This document shows positions 41,400 through 49,864 of a stretch of DNA of 64,000 bases, piece after piece. Both the position numbers and the translations under genes were made by a program. The notes beneath the pieces are model-generated. The model was not told where the DNA came from, searched no databases, and saw nothing but the letters and a program-made list of their open reading frames with translations. Positions within the stretch are counted from its first letter, which is position 1, and every line of letters begins with the position of its first letter. The DNA comes from Ancrocorticia sp047602305 (GTDB lineage Bacteria; Actinomycetota; Actinomycetes; Actinomycetales; Actinomycetaceae): positions 2,728,001 through 2,792,000 of the forward strand of contig JASGHO010000001.1 in NCBI GenBank assembly GCA_047602305.1, in the 5' to 3' direction.

Positions 41400-42122
41400 T
41401 TACTCCTTGGTGAAGTGCGCCGCTTCGGCCTCGCTGAAGGCCTCGCGGACCTCCTCCAGGATGCTTTCCATGGCGGCGCGGGCGCCGGGGCCGTCCCCCT
41501 TGAAGACAGCTTCAGCCACGGCCTCGTGGCCGTCGAGTGCTTCGGGCTTGGGCTGGGCGGGCATCAATCCAAGCTCGGTGCGTCCTTGAAGGACCACCGC
41601 GACCACGTCGGCGAGCGCCGCAAACAGCTCGTTGCCGCATGAGCGCAGAAGCAGGCTGTGGAATTCGATGTCATGGACCAGGAATTCCTTGAGGAGTCCG
41701 GCTTCCCCGGTGCGGCGCATCTCCGAGGCGAGGGGGAGGAGCTGGGCGCGGGTGTGAATGGAGGCGAAGCGCGCGGCGCTCTCTGCGGCAGCCGGTTCAA
41801 CGGCGAGCCGCAGCTGGGTGAGTGAGTAGATTTGGGCCTCGCGGTTGCTGGAGTGGAGGCGAAGGTCGATGAGCTGGGCGTCGAGGACGTTCCAGCTTTC
41901 CATGCCTTGGGCGACGAGGCCCAGGCGGCGGCGCGTGCGCACGAGCCCCATGGATTCGAGCTGGCGGGAGACTTCGCGCGCTACGGTGCGCGAAACGTTG
42001 GAGCGGGACTGAATCTCCTCCAGCGTGCGAGCGGTCCCAGTCTCCCATACGCCGTCAATGATCTCGATACCGAGGTCTCGAGAAATCTGGTGATGGAGCA
42101 GTTCGCTCGCGTCGTTACCCAT
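41400..42122 (-). CDS. GntR/FadR-type regulator, probable gluconate repressor
   Basis: ATG at 42,122 gives 240 residues; the frame to 42,188 lacks a ribosome binding site. The N-terminal winged helix contains TLEEIQSRSNVSRTVAREVSRQLESMGLVRTRRRLG. The C-terminal domain is the helical FCD type with LRLAVEPAAAESAARFA, EFLVHDIEFHSLLLRSCGNELFAAL and DGHEAVAEAVFKGDG. Its neighbours are gnd, gntK and gntP, so the likely ligand is gluconate or 6-phosphogluconate. Shared AAGACTCTTAAT motifs upstream of gnd and gntK are its probable targets. Confidence 0.88.
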   Translation of the reverse strand: MGNDASELLHHQISRDLGIEIIDGVWETGTARTLEEIQSRSNVSRTVAREVSRQLESMGLVRTRRRLGLVAQGMESWNVLDAQLIDLRLHSSNREAQIYSLTQLRLAVEPAAAESAARFASIHTRAQLLPLASEMRRTGEAGLLKEFLVHDIEFHSLLLRSCGNELFAALADVVAVVLQGRTELGLMPAQPKPEALDGHEAVAEAVFKGDGPGARAAMESILEEVREAFSEAEAAHFTKE

Positions 42123-42203
42123 GGCCCCGCGCTCCCTATTTTCCTGAACGATTGTTTTATAAGCGTACCTGTTGGCAATCTTGGTCACACAATTTGGATA
42201 ATA

Positions 42204-42257
42204 AAGACTCTTAATTATCTTTCAGATAATCTCAATTGGGTATAAGATCATCTCAAG
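42204..42257. promoter_or_regulatory. Operator-like region upstream of gnd
   Basis: AAGACTCTTAAT (42,204-42,215) recurs before gntK at 44,001-44,012. GATAATCTC and GATCATCTC-type words follow closely in both regions. The gap separates the GntR-type gene from divergent gnd. Confidence 0.55.
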
Positions 42258-42290
42258 CCGTGAGGATGCGGTAAAGAAGAGGGGTCGAAG

Positions 42291-43739
42291 ATGACTGAAT
42301 CGGTAAGCAAGAACAACTCGGTACAGCTAAGTCCCATCGGTGTCGTCGGAACCGGTGTCATGGGAGCAAGCTTGGCTCGCAACCTTGCGAGAAATCTCAA
42401 CAAGCCCATCACGGTCTTTGACCTCGACCAGGCAAAAGTCGATGCACTTGTCGAACGACATCCGGAGGCAAACCTTCTCGGATTCTCCAACCTCGAGGAG
42501 TTTGTGGCCGCCCTTGAACATCCGCAGGTGGTGCTGCTCATGGTGCCGGCGGGCAGGCCAGTGGACGCCTCGCTCACCTCCCTTTGCGAGCTCCTGGAGC
42601 CCGGCGGAATCGTCATCGACGGCGGCAATACCCACTTCAGTGACACCGACCGCCGCGTCACCTTCGCGGCCGAGCGCGGCATCAAGTTCATTGGCATGGG
42701 CGTTTCTGGTGGTGAGCAGGGTGCGCTCTGGGGGCCCTCGCTCATGCCCGGTGGGGATCCGAGCGTGTGGGAGGCGATCAGTCCGTTGCTCGAACCGATC
42801 GCCGCGAAGGCCGACGACGGCCTGCCCTGCGTTACGCTCGTGGGATCGGGGGCTTCTGGCCACTTCACCAAGATGGTGCATAACGGAATCGAGTATGCCG
42901 ATATCCAGCTGATCTCGGAGGCGTACACATTGCTGCGTGCTCGCGGCCTCTCGGCAGCTGAAGCTGCCGCCGAATTTAGCAGATGGAATCAGGGTTCGGA
43001 GCGGTCCTACCTTCTGGATTCTGCCGCGGAGGTGCTGGCGACGGAGGATCCGGAGACCCACGAGGCCCTGGTGGATCATGTCCTTGATCATGCCAAGGGA
43101 AAGGGGACTGGCGCGTGGACCGTTATGGCCGCAGCTGATCATGGGGTGTCCGTCAATGTCATCGCGGCCTCCTTCTTTGCCCGCTCTGCCTCGTCGGCGA
43201 TCGCTGAAAGGGCGGAGTGGATCAAGAATTCGGCGTCGGTTCCCGCAACGTTTGACGCCAACCGGGAGACAATCCGAGACGCCTACTTCGCCGCACGCCT
43301 CATCGCTTATCAGCAGGGAATGTCGCTGCTGGCCACGGCCTCCAAGGAATACGGCTGGGGGATTCAACTTGCCGAGGTCAATCGCATCTGGCGAGCGGGG
43401 TGCATCATTCGAGCCGGATTCCTTGACGACATCTCGGCCGTGTACCGGGACAACCCAGAATGCGCGTCGTTCACCGCCGTCGAGCCCTTTAAATCGCAGA
43501 TGAATGAGCAGATCCGCTCTCTGCGCCAGGTGGTGGCGATGGCTTCGCTTGGTGCCGTTCCGATTCCCGCGCTGGCGGCAGCCCTCAACCACCAGACGAT
43601 GCTGCGCACTGCGCGGCTTCCCACCTCCCTTGTCCAGCTCCTCCGGGACTACTTCGGAGCCCACACCTTTGAGCGCACCGATGCGCCCGGAAACTTCCAT
43701 ATCATCTGGGAGGGAGACCGCCACCAGGAACGGCGATAA
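42291..43739 (+). CDS. gnd: 6-phosphogluconate dehydrogenase, decarboxylating
   Basis: Oxidises 6-phosphogluconate to ribulose 5-phosphate and CO2 in the pentose phosphate route. 482 residues is the normal length of the long form. The nucleotide-binding start is GVVGTGVMGASLARNLARN. The substrate region has MGVSGGEQGALWGPSLMPGG and the catalytic KMVHNGIEYADIQLISEAY. RAGCIIRAGFLDDIS and the C-terminal ALNHQTMLRTARLPTSLVQ complete the family pattern. It is divergent from the GntR-type regulator. Confidence 0.96.
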   Translation: MTESVSKNNSVQLSPIGVVGTGVMGASLARNLARNLNKPITVFDLDQAKVDALVERHPEANLLGFSNLEEFVAALEHPQVVLLMVPAGRPVDASLTSLCELLEPGGIVIDGGNTHFSDTDRRVTFAAERGIKFIGMGVSGGEQGALWGPSLMPGGDPSVWEAISPLLEPIAAKADDGLPCVTLVGSGASGHFTKMVHNGIEYADIQLISEAYTLLRARGLSAAEAAAEFSRWNQGSERSYLLDSAAEVLATEDPETHEALVDHVLDHAKGKGTGAWTVMAAADHGVSVNVIAASFFARSASSAIAERAEWIKNSASVPATFDANRETIRDAYFAARLIAYQQGMSLLATASKEYGWGIQLAEVNRIWRAGCIIRAGFLDDISAVYRDNPECASFTAVEPFKSQMNEQIRSLRQVVAMASLGAVPIPALAAALNHQTMLRTARLPTSLVQLLRDYFGAHTFERTDAPGNFHIIWEGDRHQERR

Positions 43740-44087
43740 ACCGGTGCGCCACGAGAGCTACGAGAGCCGAGGGTCCGCAAGAGCTGAGAGCCCCACGAGG
43801 GCCGACGGCGACAACGGCGGGCGGGACTCAACTGGGCCACTCACTCGCGTGAGGTGGGCGTCGTCGTCGACCTGGAATCTTGATCCAACATTCCGTGGTT
43901 CTTGGGCCCACCCACATTCCCAGGCCCCACGACACCCACCCACGAGGTGGCGGCCATTAAGATGCCCAATGGCGCAACTAGTTACATAATTTAAACAATT
44001 AAGACTCTTAATCTGTATACAGAGAGCCTTAACAGTGTTTAGGATGATCTTAACGTCGCGACGAAGCGACAGAACGGAAGGTCGAAG
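43740..44087. other. Intergenic region between gnd and gntK
   Basis: No gene is supported. The left 200 bp are GC-rich and without clear structure apart from TCAC-TCGC-GTGA. The right 110 bp are AT-rich and hold the gntK promoter with the shared operator-like motif (44,001-44,012), a GTATAC palindrome at 44,016 and a GATGATCTTAAC word at 44,043-44,054. Confidence 0.5.
44001..44054. promoter_or_regulatory. Operator-like region upstream of gntK
   Basis: AAGACTCTTAAT is identical to the word before gnd. The spacing to the start codon is also similar (about 75 bases in both cases). It is a probable site of the GntR-type regulator. Confidence 0.55.
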
Positions 44088-44621
44088 ATGACTACGACGC
44101 ATCTAGTTGTCATGGGCGTGTGTGGATGTGGCAAATCCACCATCGCCGAGAAAATCGCGGAACGCCTCGGCTGGTTACAAGCCGAAGGAGACGACTTCCA
44201 CCCCGAGGCCAACATCGCCAAAATGAGCGCGGGCACTCCCTTGACAGACGAGGACAGGTGGCCGTGGCTAGACCTGATCGTCGATTGGACGAAGGACCAG
44301 GCCGAAGCAGGACAATCAACGGTCGTCACGTGCTCGGCGCTGCGCCGCTGCTATCGGGATCGTCTTTCTGCTGCCCCCGGAAAGACGTATTTTGTACATC
44401 TGGCGGGTGACCGAGAGGTACTCTGGTCGCGCATGAACGCTCGCAAGGATCACTTCATGCCACCCACGCTTCTCGATTCGCAGCTCGCGACCCTCGAGGA
44501 GCTCGAAAAGGACGAGTATGGCTTCGTCGTCGATATCGATGCTGATATCGACACGATCGTCAACACGGCCGTCATCCAGCTCGAACAGCTCGGGCTTATC
44601 GAACTACCCATCAACAACTAA
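44088..44621 (+). CDS. gntK: Gluconokinase
   Basis: Phosphorylates gluconate to 6-phosphogluconate, feeding gnd. The 177-residue thermoresistant GntK type shows the P-loop GVCGCGKST (about 9-17), LQAEGDDFHPEANIAKMSAGTPLTDEDRWPWL and the lid region SALRRCYRDRL. HLAGDREVLWSRM and DHFMPPTLLDSQLATLEEL are further family segments. GntP follows 12 bp later. Confidence 0.96.
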   Translation: MTTTHLVVMGVCGCGKSTIAEKIAERLGWLQAEGDDFHPEANIAKMSAGTPLTDEDRWPWLDLIVDWTKDQAEAGQSTVVTCSALRRCYRDRLSAAPGKTYFVHLAGDREVLWSRMNARKDHFMPPTLLDSQLATLEELEKDEYGFVVDIDADIDTIVNTAVIQLEQLGLIELPINN

Positions 44622-44633
44622 CTAGGAGAACTC

Positions 44634-45968
44634 ATGACGGGACAACTAGTCCTTGCCGCCCTTGCTGGCGTCGCGGCAATCGTCGTGCTGATCGTCTGGG
44701 CCAAGGTGCATCCGTTCCTTGCCCTGATGGCTGGCTCTGGCGTGATGGCGCTCGCGGCCGGCGTGAACTACGTCGACCTTTTCGCCAACTTCACCACCGG
44801 CGTCGGAAAGACGATTTCCGGCACCGGCCTGCTGATCGTCCTCGGATCGATCATTGGCACACTCATGGTGGCATCCGGAGGAGCGGATGCCATCGTGGAC
44901 ACCATCCTCGAAAAAACTCCGGTCAAACAACTGCCGTGGGCTATGGCGCTCATCGCCTTCGTCATCGGCATCCCGCTGTTCTTCGAGGTGGGCGTGGTTA
45001 TCCTCATCCCCGTGGTCATGTTTGCGGCGCGCCGCGCCAAGCAGCCGGCCATCCTGGTGGGTATCCCGGCCCTAGCAGGATTATCAGTGCTGCACGCCCT
45101 CGTGCCACCGCACCCCGGGCCCCTCATCGCCATTGAGGCCATCGGCGCCAACCTCGGCATGACCCTTGCTTTCGGCCTCATCATCGCAGTCCCCACCGTC
45201 ATCCTCTCCGGCCCGCTTCTGGCCAAGCCGATGGCGCGCTGGGTTCCGGTGCCCGCCAACGAGGACTTCCTCGGCGCGAAGGGCGCCGCTGAAGGAGCCA
45301 AGCGCCCCAGCTTCGGCGCCTCGATCTTCGTTATCCTGCTTCCCGTGCTCCTCATGCTGGCTCGCACCATCATTGAGGTCGCCAAGCTTGACGAAACCGG
45401 CTTCGGCAAGGCCTTCGTCTTCGTGGGTACCCCGCTCATCGCCCTGACCATCACCACCATCGTGGCGATGTTCCTCTTCGGATACTCCCTGGGCAAGGAC
45501 CGCGAGGAGGTCAACAAGCTCGTGGGTTCCGCATTCGGCCCGATCGCCGGAATTATCCTCATCGTTGCTGCCGGTGGCGGCTTCAAGGAGACCCTCGTTG
45601 AGTCCGGCATCGCCGAAGTCATCGCCGACGCCCTGGTCGCCTGGAACCTCCCGATCCTGGTAGCAGGCTGGCTGGTTGCGGTGTTCATCCGCCTGGCAAC
45701 CGGCTCCGCCACGGTGGCCACCATCACCGCCGGCGGCATCATGGCGCCCCTCGCGGCTGGCCTTCCGTCCACCGAGGCTGCGCTGCTGGTTCTCGCCATC
45801 GGCTCCGGTTCCGTGTTCTTCAGCCACGTCAACGACGCCGGCTTCTGGATGGTCAAGGAGTACTTCGGTATGACCGTGGGCCAGACCATCAAGACCTGGT
45901 CCCTCATGGAGACCGCCGTCTCCGTATTCGGCCTGATCTTCGTCCTGCTCGCCAACCTGGTCATTTAG
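44634..45968 (+). CDS. gntP: Gluconate permease
   Basis: A proton-coupled uptake transporter of the GntP family with 444 residues and about 12-14 transmembrane helices. Typical segments are LIVLGSIIGTLMVASGGADAIV, FVIGIPLFFEVGVVILIPVVMFAARR, HALVPPHPGPLIAIEAIGANLG and FFSHVNDAGFWMVKEYFGMTVGQTIKTW. CTAGGAGAACTC precedes the ATG. With gntK and gnd it forms a gluconate utilisation module. Confidence 0.96.
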   Translation: MTGQLVLAALAGVAAIVVLIVWAKVHPFLALMAGSGVMALAAGVNYVDLFANFTTGVGKTISGTGLLIVLGSIIGTLMVASGGADAIVDTILEKTPVKQLPWAMALIAFVIGIPLFFEVGVVILIPVVMFAARRAKQPAILVGIPALAGLSVLHALVPPHPGPLIAIEAIGANLGMTLAFGLIIAVPTVILSGPLLAKPMARWVPVPANEDFLGAKGAAEGAKRPSFGASIFVILLPVLLMLARTIIEVAKLDETGFGKAFVFVGTPLIALTITTIVAMFLFGYSLGKDREEVNKLVGSAFGPIAGIILIVAAGGGFKETLVESGIAEVIADALVAWNLPILVAGWLVAVFIRLATGSATVATITAGGIMAPLAAGLPSTEAALLVLAIGSGSVFFSHVNDAGFWMVKEYFGMTVGQTIKTWSLMETAVSVFGLIFVLLANLVI

Positions 45969-46308
45969 CGCCACTTTTTCGACGACGACGAACAACCGGC
46001 ACCTACGTGAGATTACGTAGGTGCCGGTTCTGTTTGCTGTCTTTCCAGTCAAGCTCCGCACCATCCTCGTGACGGCCGAACTTATCGGTGGAACCTCTAA
46101 CTCGACTGCGTCGGACCTTCAACTTCGTGGGTGATCTGAAAGCCCTCGATTCTGTTTGCCGATGGCACCACGGACACGCCGCTCTAATGTGTGAAAAGCC
46201 GGAACTTACCCGGAAACGTGTCAATGAACCTGCCCACCCTGCGGGACGCTGGCGCCACGGGACCTATTTCGGTGGCACGAGGCACGTTGGCCGTGGGAGA
46301 ATCTACCC
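45969..46308. other. Intergenic region before gpmA
   Basis: It contains the gntP terminator at the left. The remaining 280 bp carry no convincing frame or repeat and presumably hold the gpmA promoter. Confidence 0.5.
45994..46029 (+). terminator. Terminator of the gluconate operon
   Basis: Perfect 15-bp arms AACCGGCACCTACGT and ACGTAGGTGCCGGTT with a 6-base loop, followed by a T-rich CTGTTTGCTGTCTTT stretch. Confidence 0.85.
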
Positions 46309-47046
46309 ATGGCTTACACCCTTGTACTGCTCCGCCACGGCGAGAGCGAATGGAATGCGAAGAACCTCTTCACCGGTTGGGTCGATGTTGCCCTGTCGGA
46401 GAAGGGCCGCGCGGAGGCCGCACACGGTGGCGTGCTGCTCAAGGAAGCCGGCGTGCTTCCCGAGAAGCTGTACACCTCGATGCTGCGCCGCGCCATCATG
46501 ACGGCAAATCTGGCTCTGGATTCCGCTGATCGTCACTGGATCCCGGTTGAGCGCAACTGGCGCCTCAACGAGCGTCACTACGGTGCGCTGCAGGGCCTGG
46601 ACAAGAAGGCGACCCGCGACAAGTACGGCGATGAGCAGTTCATGCTCTGGCGTCGTTCTTACGACACCCCGCCGCCGGAGATCGATCCCGAGAACGAGTA
46701 CGCTCAGGATGGCGATCCCCGCTACGACGGCGAGCCGATCCCCCACACCGAGTGCCTCAAGGACGTTCTTGAGCGCCTGCTGCCCTACTGGAACGACGTC
46801 ATCGTCCCCGATCTCAAGACCGGCAAGACGATCATGATCGCTGCACACGGCAACTCGCTGCGCGCCATCGTCAAGCACCTCGACGGCATCTCCGATGAGG
46901 ACATCGCGGGCGTCAACATCCCCACCGGCATTCCGCTCGTTTACGAGCTGGACGAGGAGACCTTGGAGCCCGTCAAGAAGGGCGGCACCTACCTGGATCC
47001 CGAGGCCGAGGCGAAGATCGCTGCGGTTGCCAACCAGGGCAAGTGA
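46309..47046 (+). CDS. gpmA: 2,3-bisphosphoglycerate-dependent phosphoglycerate mutase
   Basis: Interconverts 3- and 2-phosphoglycerate in glycolysis. 245 residues with the phosphohistidine motif LLRHGESEWN, NLFTGWVDVALSEKGRAEA, LNERHYGALQGLDK and the second histidine AAHGNSLRAIVKHLD. GGGAGAATCTACCC precedes the ATG. It is a single-gene unit ending in a very long hairpin. Confidence 0.97.
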   Translation: MAYTLVLLRHGESEWNAKNLFTGWVDVALSEKGRAEAAHGGVLLKEAGVLPEKLYTSMLRRAIMTANLALDSADRHWIPVERNWRLNERHYGALQGLDKKATRDKYGDEQFMLWRRSYDTPPPEIDPENEYAQDGDPRYDGEPIPHTECLKDVLERLLPYWNDVIVPDLKTGKTIMIAAHGNSLRAIVKHLDGISDEDIAGVNIPTGIPLVYELDEETLEPVKKGGTYLDPEAEAKIAAVANQGK

Positions 47047-47130
47047 GCTTGCTGAGCCCGGTCTGATCCGGGCTTAGGGCTGATCTGAAAAATCCGGGTT
47101 ATCCGGAGAGTTCGCGCGGCTTATGATCGC

Positions 47131-47182
47131 GCAAAGAAGGTGGGGTACGAGCGCTACGGCGCACGTACCCCACCTTCTTTGC
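47131..47182 (+). terminator. Long hairpin 1, terminator of gpmA
   Basis: Perfect 19-bp arms GCAAAGAAGGTGGGGTACG and CGTACCCCACCTTCTTTGC around a 14-base loop, which itself contains AGCGCT. Confidence 0.8.
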
Positions 47183-47203
47183 GCCCTGGAACACCAAAGG
47201 AGC

Positions 47204-47268
47204 AACGTTTTCCTATACGTGCAACGCATTTTCCTTGGGAAAAACTGACACTCGTATAGGAAAGCGTT
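47204..47268. repeat. Long hairpin 2
   Basis: 16-bp arms AACGTTTTCCTATACG and CGTATAGGAAAGCGTT with one wobble. The 33-base loop contains a second small hairpin, TTTTCC-TTGG-GAAAA. Confidence 0.8.
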
Positions 47269-47280
47269 ACGTGTTCGGAG

Positions 47281-47328
47281 GCGGGCTCACTATTCGATGG
47301 CGTGAGCGCCACCGAATAGTGAGCCCGC
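47281..47328. terminator. Long hairpin 3, possible terminator of the nucleotidase gene
   Basis: Perfect 16-bp arms GCGGGCTCACTATTCG and CGAATAGTGAGCCCGC. The 16-base loop is itself a TGGCG/CGCCA hairpin. It lies 34 bp past the stop of the leftward nucleotidase gene. Confidence 0.75.
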
Positions 47329-47361
47329 ACCTACATAGATGATGAGCTATTGGTGCGATCT

Positions 47362-49458
47362 CTAAAGCGTCTGGGAGTCGCGGCGCTTCCGAGCCAGCAG
47401 AATTCCGCCTCCGCCGAGCGTCACGAGAACGAGCGACCCGGCGATGAGTTGAGCGACGTCAGCGCCGGTATTTGGCAGGCGACCGGGCTTTGAGCCAGCC
47501 GTGGGAGCGCCAGTTGGTTTCCCTGTTGAACCACCGGTAGGTCCGCCCGTTGCGCCACCAGTCGGAGTAGCACTCGCACTCGATGTCGGCTCGCCGGTCG
47601 GCCCAGCTGTCGGAGTCGCGGTCGCCGTCGGCTCACCAGTGGGTGCACCTGTCGGTGACGGACTCGGATCAACAGACGTCGCCGAGACAAGTTCCCAGTT
47701 CCGCACGAAGAAGTCTGCCGGGTTGATGACCCCGCGCTCGCGCGCCCACCCGGCCAACAGCGCCCGAATGTCGGCGTCCCCGCTATAGACAACCGGGGCG
47801 TCCGCCACGTGCGGGTAGCCGCCCGCGCCGGTCTGACGGAAGTCATTCACGGCAAGGATGAAGCGGTCGTCGTCGCCGATCAACTTGCCATCCGGGTACT
47901 GAAGCTTCGTAATGCGTTCCCCGAGCGGCCGACTGACGTCAATCACGTAGTTGACGCCCGCGAGCATGTCGTAGAGGTAATCCGGGGTGCCGCCGGCGTT
48001 GGTGATTGCGGCGCCGTCGAACTCAGCACCGGAATCCACGTGGGCGTAGTAGCGCGCGGCGTGCTCCAGGTAGTCGCGCAGTTGCGAGCCGGAAATCTCC
48101 ACGGCCTTGAGGGTGTTCGGGTAAAGGTACAGGTTGCCGATGTGCCCGGTGGTCACCATGCCTTTGGGGAAAACGCCGGTCCGGGTGAGTGAAGCCGCCG
48201 CTGAGATGACGGGCAGGTCGGCGAACTTGCTGGCCTTGAGGGCGTCACGCACCGTCTCCTGCTGCACGTGGTTGATGAAGTCCATGATGGCCGTGTCCTC
48301 GTACCCGCTGGTGCGCGAGCGCAGCAGCTCCGTGGACGGCGCCACAGCCTCGAATGCGCTGTGGATGTACGCCTTGGCGGCCTCATGCGGAGCGGCGAGC
48401 GCCTCCACCAGGCCCGGGTCCTCGGCGGGAACCTCGTGGGCATAAATGGCCTTGGCGGTGGGTTCGTTGCCGGCGGTCCAGTCCACGTCCCATTCGCCCT
48501 CGCGCTGCACGAGCGTCAGATCGACGCGGCTCAAGCTGCGGGCCCAGTAGTAGGGCTGGGTGACGATCACTTGCCCGCCGTCGGGCGCGGTGAACACCTG
48601 TTGTGGCTGGTCCTGGTGGGTGTGACCCTGGATAATCACGTCAATCCCGGACACCATCCGCGCAATATTGCTGACCACGTCTTGGTTGAGATCGGCCGGA
48701 TCGTATTCGGCGTCCGGTATGTTTCCGGCACCGGAATGGGCGAGAAGGACGACGACGTCGGCGCCGGCGCCCCGTACTTGCGGCACCCACGTCTCGGCGG
48801 CGGTCACCATGTCCGTAATTGCCAGTCCATCCAGGGCGGCTTTGTTGAATGTCGAGAGGGCGGGGGTGACCAGGCCAAGGACTCCGATGGTGATCTGGTG
48901 GCCATCGATGGTCCGGTCGATCAGGGTGTAGGGCTGGTGGATCGGTTCACCGGTTTCGGCATCAACCACGTTGGCGCCGAGCAGGGGAGCGTTGAGATCG
49001 TCCTCAAAGGCGGCCAACAGATCGAGGCCGTAATCGTATTCGTGGTTGCCCACCACGTGGGCGTCGTAACCCATGTAGTTGAAGGCGGTGGCCATCGGAT
49101 GCTCCAGGCCGGTCTGCGAAACCGGCTCGGCCTTGCCGTAGAGCTCGGTGAGGGCGGTGCCCTGGATGGCATCGCCATTGTCCACCAAGAGAACGGATTG
49201 TGGGCCGCGCTGAATGCGAATGTCGTCGACCACGGTGGACAGCAGGCCAAGACCCAACGTATCCGCGTCATTGTCCGCGGAGGTTTCGGCGAAATAGTCC
49301 CAGTTCAGGGCGTTGCCATGAACGTCGGTGGTGGCGAGAACAGTGAGTTCTAGTGAATCGGGATCATTCGGAGCGGCCAACGCCGGTACCGAGACTGAGG
49401 TGACAAGCAGCAGCCCAGCCGTCAATAAGCCGGTACCGCGTGTGATGACTCGTGACAT
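47362..49458 (-). CDS. Cell-wall-anchored 5'-nucleotidase / 2',3'-cyclic phosphodiesterase family protein
   Basis: A surface metallophosphatase of 698 residues. A signal peptide (about 1-28, GLLTAGLLLVTSVSVPALAA) is followed by the metallophosphatase domain with TTDVHGNALNWDYF, VDNGDAIQGTAL, GNHEYDYGLDL, LLAHSGAG and IIQGHTHQDQP. The 5'-nucleotidase C-terminal domain follows (about 390-590; LYLYPNTLKAVEISGSQLRDYLEH). A Pro/Thr/Gly/Ser-rich wall-spanning stretch of PTG repeats leads to the sortase signal LPNTG (about 661), a hydrophobic helix and RKRRD. It likely releases phosphate or nucleosides from extracellular nucleotides. AGGAGTTGCTGA precedes the ATG. Confidence 0.95.
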   Translation of the reverse strand: MSRVITRGTGLLTAGLLLVTSVSVPALAAPNDPDSLELTVLATTDVHGNALNWDYFAETSADNDADTLGLGLLSTVVDDIRIQRGPQSVLLVDNGDAIQGTALTELYGKAEPVSQTGLEHPMATAFNYMGYDAHVVGNHEYDYGLDLLAAFEDDLNAPLLGANVVDAETGEPIHQPYTLIDRTIDGHQITIGVLGLVTPALSTFNKAALDGLAITDMVTAAETWVPQVRGAGADVVVLLAHSGAGNIPDAEYDPADLNQDVVSNIARMVSGIDVIIQGHTHQDQPQQVFTAPDGGQVIVTQPYYWARSLSRVDLTLVQREGEWDVDWTAGNEPTAKAIYAHEVPAEDPGLVEALAAPHEAAKAYIHSAFEAVAPSTELLRSRTSGYEDTAIMDFINHVQQETVRDALKASKFADLPVISAAASLTRTGVFPKGMVTTGHIGNLYLYPNTLKAVEISGSQLRDYLEHAARYYAHVDSGAEFDGAAITNAGGTPDYLYDMLAGVNYVIDVSRPLGERITKLQYPDGKLIGDDDRFILAVNDFRQTGAGGYPHVADAPVVYSGDADIRALLAGWARERGVINPADFFVRNWELVSATSVDPSPSPTGAPTGEPTATATPTAGPTGEPTSSASATPTGGATGGPTGGSTGKPTGAPTAGSKPGRLPNTGADVAQLIAGSLVLVTLGGGGILLARKRRDSQTL

Positions 49459-49552
49459 TCAGCAACTCCTAGGACTGTGGTGTCTTGACATGCCAATCCT
49501 AGAGTATTCCCATAAAGCAGATGCTGGCGGGTTCACTCACAATAATCGAATA

Positions 49553-49632
49553 GCTGGTGGCTGGTGGCTGGTGGCTGGTGGCTGGTGGCTGGTGGCTGGT
49601 GGCTGGTGGCTGGTGGCTGGTGGCTGGTGGCT
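49553..49632. repeat. Heptanucleotide tandem repeat (TGGTGGC), about 11 copies
   Basis: A perfect run of the 7-mer over about 80 bp in an intergenic region. On the minus strand it lies roughly 100 bases upstream of the nucleotidase start, so copy-number change could affect that promoter by slipped-strand mispairing. Confidence 0.95.
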
Positions 49633-49654
49633 GCGGTGCGCTACGCATGATCCC

Positions 49655-49718
49655 AAAGGGTTGAGCTTTTTGGAAAGGATTGAGCCTTTGGAGGCGTCTG
49701 CCGGGCTCAATCCTTTCC
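49655..49718. repeat. Palindromic dispersed repeat, copy 2 (AAAGGRTTGAG element)
   Basis: Half-site AAAGGGTTGAG (49,655-49,665), then GGAAAGGATTGAGCC (49,672-49,686) facing GGCTCAATCCTTTCC (49,704-49,718) over 17 nt. It matches the element at 511-574, including spacer length and part of the spacer sequence, but with the extra half-site on the opposite side. Confidence 0.8.
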
Positions 49719-49778
49719 ATTTTCCTCAATTCTTCAGGAACAGGTGGGGCAACCGCACAATTCTTTGGGAACGGTAAA

Positions 49779-49804
49779 GGCGCCCGCACCTTCGTGCGGG
49801 CGCC
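49779..49804 (-). terminator. Terminator of phoU
   Basis: On the minus strand GGCGCCCGCAC-GAAG-GTGCGGGCGCC forms a perfect 11-bp stem followed by TTTACC, 60 bp past the phoU stop. Confidence 0.85.
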
Positions 49805-49864
49805 CCGCCTAGGCCTCAACCCTCGGCCCGCAAGCAGCAGCCTGCGAACTTCGGTCCGTAACCT

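Larger units (their letters stand above)
47047..47361. other. Convergent intergenic region filled by three long inverted repeats
   Basis: Almost the whole 315-bp gap between gpmA and the nucleotidase gene is made of three inverted repeats with 16-19-bp arms. The outer two can terminate the flanking genes; the middle one is not explained by that. Confidence 0.8.
49459..49864. other. Intergenic region with a 7-bp tandem repeat and a dispersed palindrome
   Basis: No gene is supported between the nucleotidase and phoU, both leftward. From left to right it holds the nucleotidase promoter region, the (TGGTGGC)n tract, palindromic repeat copy 2 and the phoU terminator. AATTCTTYRGGAA words occur near 49,730 and 49,760. 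Confidence 0.7.

Noticed and set aside
42327..43724. A 465-codon frame antisense to gnd
   Set aside because: Same reason: complete overlap with a well-conserved enzyme and shadow-like Arg/Gly/His composition.
49553..49632. CRISPR array
   Set aside because: The unit is 7 bp without spacers; it is a simple tandem repeat. No cas genes are present anywhere in the window.
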